A DNA stretch of 10,316 nucleotides from CAYJBP01 sp964372025 (lineage in GTDB: Bacteria > Bacillota > Dehalobacteriia > UBA4068), in NCBI GenBank assembly GCA_964372025.1, contig CAYJPF010000098.1, positions 1 through 10,316 on the forward strand, read 5' to 3'. Position numbers and translations under genes: made by a program. Of the stretch, positions 1-6,329 are shown in pieces (the stretch's first letter is position 1; each line of letters starts with the position of its first letter). The notes beneath the pieces were generated by a model. It made no database searches, had not been told where the DNA came from, and worked only from the letters and a program-made list of their open reading frames with translations.

Positions 1-3
1 AAA

Positions 4-37
4 GAGCCCCGCCAGGGTGGGTTCGGATTATGGGCTC
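4..37 (-). terminator. weak terminator-like inverted repeat after the first MATE gene
   Basis: GAGCCC (4-9) and GGGCTC (32-37) form a perfect 6-bp inverted repeat with a 22-nt loop. Read on the minus strand, downstream of the MATE stop codon at 97, the second arm is followed by TTT before the window ends, so any U-tract would lie outside. The loop is long and the gap from the stop is about 60 bp. This may be a terminator or chance. The rest of 1-96 holds only a short AAAAGCTTTT palindrome (49-58) and nothing coding that I can support. Confidence 0.2.
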
Positions 38-96
38 GTGCTTAACCAAAAAGCTTTTAGAATTTGACGAGATTGCTTATTACAATTATTCCTATT

Positions 97-1398
97 TTAT
101 TTCTTGGCCTGAACCAAAAAAATGATACTGATTATAGCCGTTAAAAATTCGGCTAAAGGCATGGCCAGCCAAACACCGTTAATCTGCCAAAAATAGGGCA
201 AAATAAGCACCAAAACGCTAACAATAATCATGCCGCGGCTAATCGAAATAATAAAAGCAGCCTTAGGCCTGGCCAAAGCCGCCAAAGCAGCCGAGGTTAT
301 AATATTAATCCCGGTAAACAAAAACGAGCTAAAGTAAATAACCATCCCCCATTCGGCCAAAGCCTGCAAAGCAGGGTCATCTTCGGTATTAAAAAAGTCG
401 GTTAGCTGACTATTAAACAATAATACCAAAATATAACTGATAATCCCAATCACAAATCCCCAAATAAGGCCATAACGAATAAACTTAAAAATATTGCTTA
501 ATTGCCCGGCGCCAAAATTATAGCTGATTAAAGGCTGTACCCCCTGGGCAATCCCCACAAAAATAGATATCATAATCAAAGCCAAATTGGCAATAATGCC
601 ATAGGCCGCCACGGCCAAATTGCCGCTGATATCCAAAATAATAAAATTAAATAACATAATAACCAGCCCCGAAGAATATTCGTTGATAAAAGCGGTTATC
701 CCCAAAGGCAAAAAGCGGCCGCAAACCTTAAAACTAAGCTGCTTAAAATTAAAATGAAAATTATGCTTTTTTTGCCAAAAATGGCTGCTTAAAACACTCA
801 TACTAATAATTGGTGCTAAACAAGTGGCAAAAGCTGCCCCAAACATACCCCAATTAAAGATAAAAATAAATACATAATCCAAAATAATATTAGCCATACA
901 ACCGCTAAGCATGCCGGCCATGGCTAGGCCGGGGCGCATATCGTTGCGGATAAAGCAAATATATAATTGATGCAAAAGTATAGCCGGTGCAAATAAAAGC
1001 TCGGTGCGCATATAGGGGATAACCAAAGGCAAAATTTGGCTATCGGCCCCCAAAAGCGTGGCCAGCCAGGTAGTGCCCAAAAGGCCAAAAACCATTATCG
1101 CTAAACCCAAAATAGCAGCAATTAAAAAGGCATGGCTAAAAACGCTATTAGCCTTATTTTTTTGGCCCTTACCACAATAAATAGCATATTGACTGGCCGC
1201 CCCCATGCCCAGCAATAAACCCAAGGCATTAATTAAAGAATAAACCGGAATGGCCAAATTTAAGGCCGTAATGCCATCAGAGCCCATGCCGGCGGCGATA
1301 AAATAAGTATCGGCCAGCAAATATAGCGATAAACCAATCATCGCCAAAACACTGCGCGAAACATATTTAATAAATAACTGCCTGCTATTTTCGATCAT
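97..1398 (-). CDS. MATE-family efflux transporter (second of a tandem pair)
   Basis: This is an integral membrane antiporter of the MATE (multi antimicrobial extrusion) family, 433 residues, close to the usual 430-460. MATE proteins export drugs or metabolites in exchange for Na+ or H+. The protein is almost entirely hydrophobic helices, about 12, in two similar halves. Near the N-terminus is the family-like stretch LYLLADTYFIAAGMG, and near the C-terminus ITGVWLA-like INGVWLAMPLAEF. It resembles the neighbouring MATE protein along its whole length. I chose the ATG at 1398 (protein begins MIENSRQLF) because AGGAGG lies 7 nt upstream (1406-1411). An in-frame ATG at 1440 would add 14 residues but has no ribosome binding site. 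The gene has its own promoter at the end of the upstream MATE gene. The substrate cannot be told from sequence; drug, metabolite and bacteriocin-type roles are all possible. Confidence 0.93.
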   Translation of the reverse strand: MIENSRQLFIKYVSRSVLAMIGLSLYLLADTYFIAAGMGSDGITALNLAIPVYSLINALGLLLGMGAASQYAIYCGKGQKNKANSVFSHAFLIAAILGLAIMVFGLLGTTWLATLLGADSQILPLVIPYMRTELLFAPAILLHQLYICFIRNDMRPGLAMAGMLSGCMANIILDYVFIFIFNWGMFGAAFATCLAPIISMSVLSSHFWQKKHNFHFNFKQLSFKVCGRFLPLGITAFINEYSSGLVIMLFNFIILDISGNLAVAAYGIIANLALIMISIFVGIAQGVQPLISYNFGAGQLSNIFKFIRYGLIWGFVIGIISYILVLLFNSQLTDFFNTEDDPALQALAEWGMVIYFSSFLFTGINIITSAALAALARPKAAFIISISRGMIIVSVLVLILPYFWQINGVWLAMPLAEFLTAIISIIFLVQAKK

Positions 1399-1405
1399 CA
1401 AAAAA

Positions 1406-1411
1406 CCTCCT
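1406..1411 (-). promoter_or_regulatory. ribosome binding site fixing the MATE start at 1398
   Basis: AGGAGG on the minus strand sits 7 nt before the ATG at 1398. It decides between this start and the upstream in-frame ATG at 1440, which has only GCCTTGTAGC before it. The TAG stop of a possible leader ORF (1410-1478) overlaps this site, so ribosomes ending there would cover it. Confidence 0.8.
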
Positions 1412-1478
1412 AAGCTAATAAAAAAAGCGCCCGCCACCATGCTACAAGGCCTAAAGCATGATTGCGAACACCCTTCAT
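1410..1478 (-). CDS. possible 22-residue leader peptide ORF
   Basis: An ATG at 1478 opens a 22-codon frame in the 5' leader of the MATE gene. The peptide starts MKGVRNHALG, has a tryptophan pair (AWWRALF), and stops with TAG inside the MATE ribosome binding site. It lies just downstream of the predicted transcription start. Its own ribosome binding site is poor: only AGG touching the ATG. The position would suit translational coupling or leader-peptide control of an efflux gene, but nothing shows it is translated. It may be chance. Confidence 0.2.
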   Translation of the reverse strand: MKGVRNHALGLVAWWRALFLLA

Positions 1479-1529
1479 CCTAAGCTACCCGGCGGCAGCC
1501 TAGGACAAGAATTTTTAAATTGTAAATAC

Positions 1530-1558
1530 AGAATATCATAATTGACGATAATTGTCAA
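1530..1558 (-). promoter_or_regulatory. sigma-A-type promoter for the MATE gene at 97-1398
   Basis: On the minus strand a perfect -35 TTGACA (1553-1558) is followed by a 17-bp spacer and a -10 TATTCT (1530-1535, 4 of 6 consensus bases). The -35 overlaps the TGA stop of the upstream MATE gene (1555-1557), so the downstream gene can be transcribed on its own. The predicted start is near 1523, giving a leader of about 125 nt. Confidence 0.6.
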
Positions 1559-1559
1559 T
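1541..1559. promoter_or_regulatory. 19-bp palindrome over the -35 box, MarR-like operator candidate
   Basis: On the plus strand, ATTGACGAT-A-ATTGTCAAT: eight of nine arm positions pair, and only 1547/1553 do not. The minus-strand reading contains TTGACA, so a bound protein would cover the -35 box and part of the spacer. The TTGAC...GTCAA shape, length and position fit the winged-helix MarR family, which controls many efflux genes (MepR controls the MATE pump MepA in Staphylococcus aureus). No regulator gene is visible here, so the family assignment is inference. Confidence 0.45.
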
Positions 1560-2883
1560 ACTGATAAACCTTGCGATAGCGTTTTAATAAGATGATGCTG
1601 ATAATAACAGTTAAAGCCTCGGCAATGGGCACGGCCAACCAAACCCCGGTGATATCCAGGATTTGCGGTAGAATAAGGATAGCACCGCCGATAAATAAAA
1701 AGGTGCGTAAAAAAGAGATAAAGGCCGAAACTTTGCCATTGGCAAAAGCGGTAAACATTGATGAACAAAAAATATTTAAACCCGAAAATAAAAAGCCAAT
1801 TGTAAAGATACGCAAACCGGGTACGGCAATATTGCTAACCTCGGTAGCATTATCGGCAAAGATAGCGGCAATGGATGGGGCAAATATTAATGAACAAATA
1901 CTAATGATAATCGAGGACATCATAATAAATTTAAGGCTAATTTTAATTAAAGCCTGCAATTTAGGCTTGTTTTGCTCGCCATAATTAAAGCTAATCAAAG
2001 GCGCAACACCATTGGCATAACCCAAATAAATGGCAGTTAGCAAAAATTGAGCATAAAGCACAATAGTAATAGCAGCTACACCAGCAGATCCCACTAAATT
2101 CATCATGGTAATATTAAAAAGATAAGTAGTGATGGCAGTTGCAATATTGCTAACCATTTCGGAAGAGCCATTAATGGCGGCCTTGGCCATGGTTATCAGT
2201 TTAAAATTAGGCTTAGTTAGGCGCAAAGAATTATTTTTGCCCCAAATAAACCAAATCAAACCATAAATAACCGAGAATAAAGCGCCCAGGCCGGTAGCCA
2301 AAGCTGCCCCCAAAATACCCAGATTAAAGGTGGCAATTAAAAGATAATCGAGCACAATATTGCTCAATCCCCCGATTAAAGTGATGATAACCGCCAAAGC
2401 AGGGCGGCCGGCGGTAATGCAAAAGAATTGCAAAATAACCTGCATCACAAAAACCGGCCCAAAAAATAGCATTGGCCAAGCATAATCATAACATAGCTGA
2501 TAAATTTGCTGATTAGAGCCTAAAGCATAAATAAGAGCCTCGATATTAAGCCATAATAAATAAGCGATAATTACCGATAAAATCGTAGCCGCAATTAAAA
2601 AAGAAGAAAAATCCTGCCGCGCCTCATAATCCTTGGCCTGGCCTAATTTGATGGCGCAAATAGCACTACCACCTGTTGCCATCATAATACCGATCGCCAT
2701 AAAAATATTAACCAAAGGGTAGATAATATTTAAGGCCGAAAGCGCATCGGTGCTAATCAAACGGGCAACAAAAATACCATCTACCATTACATATAGCGAA
2801 GTAAAAACCATCAGCACAATACTGGGAAAGGTAAATCTAAATATTGATTTAAAGCTGATATCAAGTGCAAGTCCTTGTTGCAT
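1555..2883 (-). CDS. MATE-family efflux transporter (first of a tandem pair)
   Basis: This 442-residue polytopic protein of about 12 hydrophobic helices belongs to the MATE antiporter superfamily. The N-terminal motif FPSIVLMVFTSLYVMVDGIF and the C-terminal ILDITGVWLAVPIAEALT are typical, and both have counterparts in the next gene (LYLLADTYF, INGVWLAMPLAEF). The two are diverged paralogues rather than a recent copy. The start is ATG at 2883, preceded by AAAGGAG (2888-2894) with a short 4-nt spacing. Upstream, 174 bp without a gene separates it from the ABC permease stop at 3058; I find no convincing -35/-10 pair there, so it could be read from an unseen promoter or through from the ABC operon. 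The substrate is unknown. The family call is firm. Confidence 0.93.
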   Translation of the reverse strand: MQQGLALDISFKSIFRFTFPSIVLMVFTSLYVMVDGIFVARLISTDALSALNIIYPLVNIFMAIGIMMATGGSAICAIKLGQAKDYEARQDFSSFLIAATILSVIIAYLLWLNIEALIYALGSNQQIYQLCYDYAWPMLFFGPVFVMQVILQFFCITAGRPALAVIITLIGGLSNIVLDYLLIATFNLGILGAALATGLGALFSVIYGLIWFIWGKNNSLRLTKPNFKLITMAKAAINGSSEMVSNIATAITTYLFNITMMNLVGSAGVAAITIVLYAQFLLTAIYLGYANGVAPLISFNYGEQNKPKLQALIKISLKFIMMSSIIISICSLIFAPSIAAIFADNATEVSNIAVPGLRIFTIGFLFSGLNIFCSSMFTAFANGKVSAFISFLRTFLFIGGAILILPQILDITGVWLAVPIAEALTVIISIILLKRYRKVYQY

Positions 2884-2976
2884 AATGCTCCTTTATAAAA
2901 TACAAGCGGCAATGCCGGGTGCTGCAGGTAAAGCTAAACACTGAGGATAACCGGAATAATTGGGCTAAGGTGGTAG

Positions 2977-3053
2977 ATTAGGATGATAGTTGGAATGATG
3001 ATTTGGGATGATTAATCAGGATTGCTAATTGGGATGACGAGTTGGGATAATGC
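2977..3053. repeat. degenerate 13-bp tandem repeat, six units
   Basis: Six consecutive units of 13 bp (one of 12) fill most of the gap between the ABC permease and the first MATE gene: 2977-2989, 2990-3001, 3002-3014, 3015-3027, 3028-3040 and 3041-3053. The plus-strand consensus is about ATTGGGATGATNA. Units 3 and 5 share TTGGGATGA, and unit 6 has TTGGGATAA. Less regular traces (AGGATAACC, ATTGGGCTAAGG) extend left to about 2943. It has no open frame of note. It may be a decayed minisatellite or a cluster of protein-binding sites upstream of the MATE gene. Confidence 0.5.
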
Positions 3054-3057
3054 ACAG

Positions 3058-4368
3058 CTACTCATTACGAATAGCAGCCAAAGCCGATAGACGCATCGCC
3101 CTTAAAGCCGGGTATAAGCCCGATAATACTGCCACCCCGGCCGAAAAGGCTACCCCGCCTAAGGCCAGGTAAAAGGGGATTACCGAAATATCTGTGCCCA
3201 TGGTCATGCCCGAGCTGGCCGCAAACATATTTACAATATAGGATAAACCATAACTAATCAGCAAACCCAAAGTGCCGCCAAAAAAGCCAATATAGCCGGA
3301 TTCGATCAAAAACATGCGCATGATATTGCTCATCTTACAACCCAAAACCTTGATTACCCCAATTTCGCGGGTGCGCTCATAAATAGACATCATCATTGTA
3401 TTCATAATGCCAATCGCCGCAACCAACATAGCCACCGCGCCAATTGCCCCAAGTACAGCCTGAATCATGCCCATCTGCTCTTGGCTTTGCTGTATCCACT
3501 CGCCTTGCCCCCAAGCATTTAGGCCAAGAGCACGGATTTCCTCTACAATGGTGCCCACATTTTCGATATCATCGGCCATTAAGTATACAGTTCGATAACT
3601 ATCATCTTTAGGGTCATAGCCGGTAAAATCTTTATTGTCTTTTAGCAATTTATCCATGGTGTCTAAATCGACAAAAATGGCATTGTAAAACTCATATGTG
3701 GTAGTATTATCCAAAATACCGGTTACATTTAAAGTATAAGTTTTACCACGGCTTTGGCCATCGCTATACTGATAGCCCGATTCAAAAGCGCCCCAATCAA
3801 AACTAAATTTAATCCGATCTTCCATTAAATTTACATTAGGCTCGGGCATATCATTAGGATCATAATAATAATAGCTATTGCTATTAGGTGGCGACATATC
3901 ATAAGCCAAATTAGCTGCCACCAATACATTTAATTTAGAACCGCTGCTTTTATCGGCAGGCACTGTGCCTTCGTCGGCAATGATGCCAAACTCGGCCGCC
4001 TTGCTAAAATCAACACCATAAACCTCCATATAAGATTGATTACGGCCGCTTTTAGCATTGCCGCTACTGCTAACAATCGGCATTACCGTTTCGACATTGG
4101 CAATAGAGCTTAGCTGCATTAACATATCATCATCAATTTTAAGCTCGCGGCCGGTTTGCTCATCCCAGCCGGCGCTAACATCAATTTTGGTTAAGCTGCC
4201 AAAATTAGCAATCTGCTCCTCAAAACTTTGGCTAAAGCCCAGGCCGATCGAAATCATTACCACAATACTGGTAGTGCCAATCGCCATGCCCAAAGCCGTT
4301 AGAATAGCCCTTAATTTGCGCCGCCATAAATTGATTAAGGCAATGCCTAAGGTGTCGAAGAAAGTCAT
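3058..4368 (-). CDS. ABC transporter permease, MacB/FtsX type
   Basis: This 436-residue permease has the MacB layout: one N-terminal membrane helix (about 21-44, after the basic LWRRKLRA), a large extracytoplasmic domain (about 45-300), and three C-terminal helices (about 308-330, 355-385, 397-419). Between the first two of these is the conserved cytoplasmic coupling stretch YERTREIGVIKVLGC, which touches the ATPase in FtsX-family proteins. It ends with LYPALRAMRLSALAAIRNE, typical of the family. The extracytoplasmic domain carries a Tyr/Asn-rich insertion (SNSYYYYDPND). The ATG overlaps the TGA of the upstream gene (ATGA, 4365-4368), with GGAGG about 8 nt before it, so the two are translationally coupled. 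It should pair with the ATPase at 6317-7084 as a mechanotransmission-type exporter. No ATPase domain is fused. The substrate is unknown. Confidence 0.93.
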   Translation of the reverse strand: MTFFDTLGIALINLWRRKLRAILTALGMAIGTTSIVVMISIGLGFSQSFEEQIANFGSLTKIDVSAGWDEQTGRELKIDDDMLMQLSSIANVETVMPIVSSSGNAKSGRNQSYMEVYGVDFSKAAEFGIIADEGTVPADKSSGSKLNVLVAANLAYDMSPPNSNSYYYYDPNDMPEPNVNLMEDRIKFSFDWGAFESGYQYSDGQSRGKTYTLNVTGILDNTTTYEFYNAIFVDLDTMDKLLKDNKDFTGYDPKDDSYRTVYLMADDIENVGTIVEEIRALGLNAWGQGEWIQQSQEQMGMIQAVLGAIGAVAMLVAAIGIMNTMMMSIYERTREIGVIKVLGCKMSNIMRMFLIESGYIGFFGGTLGLLISYGLSYIVNMFAASSGMTMGTDISVIPFYLALGGVAFSAGVAVLSGLYPALRAMRLSALAAIRNE

Positions 4369-6224
4369 GCGACATCCTCCTCCTCGTCATCTTCGGCCAA
4401 TTCGGCCAGGCGCTTTTTCTTGCGTTTTTTCTTAATCACAATAATCAAAACAATGATGGCAACCAGCGCCATAGCGCCTATTATAGCCGGCGATATGCCA
4501 CCACCTTCTATCGGCATACCCATCTCATCATACTCGATATCACCATAATCCATATCGCCATAATCGATATCACTCATGCCCATATCGCCCATGCCCATAT
4601 CGTCTACATACATCTCTTCAACATATAGGCTAAAAGGCAGGCGATTTTCGAGCATATCGCCATATTCATCTTCATAGCTAATCACAATTTCGCCGGCAAT
4701 TTCGCCTGCTTCCATCGGGATAATCCCAATATCGGCATTATACTGCGTGCCGGAACCAACATTGCCGGCATACATGCTTTCCTCCAAGGTTAAGCCTTGG
4801 CCTTCTACCGTAATCATCGTATTATAAATCTCGGATTTACCCATATTAACTATGGCTACCGTTGCATAAACACTTTGGCCGACCATCGTAAAATCGCTAT
4901 CAAAACGAGGATCTTCTACCACTACCCTAACCTCTTGATTAATCGGTACGGTAATGCTTTGCGCCTCGCTATACTCGGTGGCTTCGCTATCTTCATAATC
5001 CATCTCGATATTCATCATATTGGGCTTAGCCGGGGTATCGGGGCGCACCTGCAATTCCAAATCGCGGCTAATTGTTGCCCCCGGCGCTAAAGAACGCACA
5101 TAAATAGTATTAGATCCGTTTTGGGCAGGCACTACATAGGCATTTTCTAAATCGGAATTATTAATGCTAATTGTTAAATTGTATATAGTTTCGGTGCTGG
5201 TATTGGTAAAATCGGTGCTAAGCGTAAAACTGCTGCCGGCATAAACCTTTTCCGGCGCAATACTATAAGAAGATATGATTAGCTTAGGCTTATGCTTAGG
5301 CTCGTCCTCTTCTTCCTCTTCTTCTTTTTCCTCATTATTTACATTGATATAGGCGGTAATGGTTTCGGTATAATCTTTATCCTCAAAGCTAAAACCGATA
5401 TTAAAAGCAATAGCCTTAGCCCCGGTTACCGCATCCTCGGAAACCAAAAAATCATAAATTACTTCCTTGGTTTGGGCAGCCGTAAAATCGCCCAATTCTT
5501 GACGATAGCTTTGCTGCTCGACAATAAAAGGGAAAGTAAGTAAATCGGTAGTGATAACCGGCTCGATATAAACATTGCTTACAGGATGATCGCCACTTAA
5601 AAGCGGTAATTTTAGCTGCACCCGATTAGCCTGATCGGCAATTACATTAATATGCGGCGCTATGGTATTGCTTAAGATAAAGTGCTTTTCGTCTTCATCC
5701 TCGTCTTCATCTTCTTCTTCATCATCGGGATCTTCGTACTCGCTACCATCGGAAAGAACCTCTACATAGGTGGTAATCGGGGTATTGATAACCTCCCTGG
5801 TTAGGCCATTATTGGCGGCATAGCTTAAGGTAAATTGCAAAGGATAAAGGCCGGCGCCGGCTTCTTCGCTAATCAAAAGATTAAAGCTAATCCTGGCTCT
5901 ATCCTGCGAAAGCACTACCTTTTGATCAAAAGAGGTACGATTAATTTCAAAAGGCCAAACAGCAGGATCGGTGCTTACCGTGGGGCCAAGCACAATATCT
6001 TTAACATTATCCCAACCATATTCATCACTAAAATAAACAGGAATAGTGATAATAATGGTTTGGCCGGGATCGCCCGAAGGCACAGCTAAAGCACCCTCTA
6101 CCCGCAAAGGATCGCTCCAACCCGGGCTGGGCGGCACATATTCGCCGGCTAAAGCCGGCACGGCAATGCTCATCATAATGATCAGGGTAATCAAAAACAA
6201 AAGACCTTTCTTTGAGTTAAACAT
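4365..6224 (-). CDS. exported, C-terminally anchored CARDB/COG1361-like multidomain protein
   Basis: This 619-residue protein begins with a signal peptide (KK, hydrophobic 8-22, VPALA cut after about 26). Four beta-rich domains follow: about 45-157, 185-295, 315-430 and 435-537. The first two are related to each other (VSTDPAVWPFEI against ITTDLLTFPFIV) and are each followed by an acidic linker (159-180 and about 296-310). The last two resemble CARDB/NEW3-type domains of COG1361 proteins. Residues 538-576 are rich in Met, Gly, Asp and Tyr. A membrane helix (577-596), a basic KKKRKKKR stop-transfer and an acidic tail end the protein. GGAGGA lies 6 nt before the ATG. It sits between the ATPase and permease genes, so it is probably a surface partner or ligand-capturing subunit of the exporter. 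That role is inference; no HlyD-type adaptor signature is present. Confidence 0.8.
   Translation of the reverse strand: MFNSKKGLLFLITLIIMMSIAVPALAGEYVPPSPGWSDPLRVEGALAVPSGDPGQTIIITIPVYFSDEYGWDNVKDIVLGPTVSTDPAVWPFEINRTSFDQKVVLSQDRARISFNLLISEEAGAGLYPLQFTLSYAANNGLTREVINTPITTYVEVLSDGSEYEDPDDEEEDEDEDEDEKHFILSNTIAPHINVIADQANRVQLKLPLLSGDHPVSNVYIEPVITTDLLTFPFIVEQQSYRQELGDFTAAQTKEVIYDFLVSEDAVTGAKAIAFNIGFSFEDKDYTETITAYINVNNEEKEEEEEEDEPKHKPKLIISSYSIAPEKVYAGSSFTLSTDFTNTSTETIYNLTISINNSDLENAYVVPAQNGSNTIYVRSLAPGATISRDLELQVRPDTPAKPNMMNIEMDYEDSEATEYSEAQSITVPINQEVRVVVEDPRFDSDFTMVGQSVYATVAIVNMGKSEIYNTMITVEGQGLTLEESMYAGNVGSGTQYNADIGIIPMEAGEIAGEIVISYEDEYGDMLENRLPFSLYVEEMYVDDMGMGDMGMSDIDYGDMDYGDIEYDEMGMPIEGGGISPAIIGAMALVAIIVLIIVIKKKRKKKRLAELAEDDEEEDVA
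4497..4613 (-). repeat. low-complexity Met/Gly/Asp/Tyr-coding repeat
   Basis: Codons 538-576 of the exported protein are built from short repeated DNA words (CGATATGG, GGCGATATGGG and TATGGTGAT-like units on the minus strand). They encode alternating GDMGM and YGD motifs immediately outside the membrane helix. The tract contains about seven Met and eleven Asp or Glu in 39 residues. It is part of an intact frame. Confidence 0.6.
5305..5333 (-). repeat. 29-bp homopurine tract encoding the second acidic linker
   Basis: The plus strand is pure pyrimidine over 29 bp, so the coding strand is pure purine (GAA/GAG/AAA codons; EEKEEEEEE region). It joins domains 2 and 3 of the exported protein. A related but less pure Asp/Glu tract at 5685-5750 joins domains 1 and 2. 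Confidence 0.6.
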
Positions 6225-6306
6225 TTTTTATCCTCCATAAATTTAAAATATTGGTAATTGGATTGGGGCATGACCAGTAAAACTTAAATCTAAACCAAGT
6301 AAAAAA

Positions 6307-6329
6307 CCCCAAACCCCTACTGCCCACCC
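6307..6329 (-). promoter_or_regulatory. four-tract G-quadruplex motif followed by a U6 run at the ATPase stop codon
   Basis: The minus (mRNA) strand reads GGG-T-GGG-CAGTA-GGGG-TTT-GGGG, with loops of 1, 5 and 3 nt, meeting the G3+N1-7 rule. TTTTTT (6301-6306) follows at once. The TAG stop of the ATPase (6317-6319) lies within it. An RNA structure followed by a U-run between genes of one operon could slow or partly end transcription and set the ratio of ATPase to downstream proteins. This is inference. TTGGGG/CCCCAA arms (6307-6312 and 6263-6268) offer a competing long-range pairing. Confidence 0.45.

Noticed and set aside
18..37. GGTTCGGATT resembling a tRNA T-loop
   Set aside because: The flanks do not form a 5-bp T-stem and there is no acceptor stem or anticodon arm around it.
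1399..1440. Upstream in-frame ATG extending the second MATE protein by 14 residues
   Set aside because: No ribosome binding site precedes 1440, while AGGAGG is well placed for the ATG at 1398. The extension also breaks the usual N-terminus.
1475..1768. Minus-strand open frame of 97 codons
   Set aside because: It overlaps the end of the first MATE gene in another frame, has no ribosome binding site, and its translation resembles no family.
1592..1984. Plus-strand open frame of 130 codons opposite the first MATE gene
   Set aside because: It is the antisense of a hydrophobic membrane-protein gene, where stop-free antisense frames are common. No start signal was seen.
2884..2976. Promoter for the first MATE gene
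   Set aside because: TATTTT and TATAAA occur near 2893-2905, but no acceptable -35 lies 16-18 bp upstream of either. A short CGGC-ATT-GCCG hairpin is too weak to call.
3054..3057. Intrinsic terminator after the ABC permease
   Set aside because: No GC-rich hairpin with a T-run follows the stop codon at 3058; only the 13-bp repeats are present.
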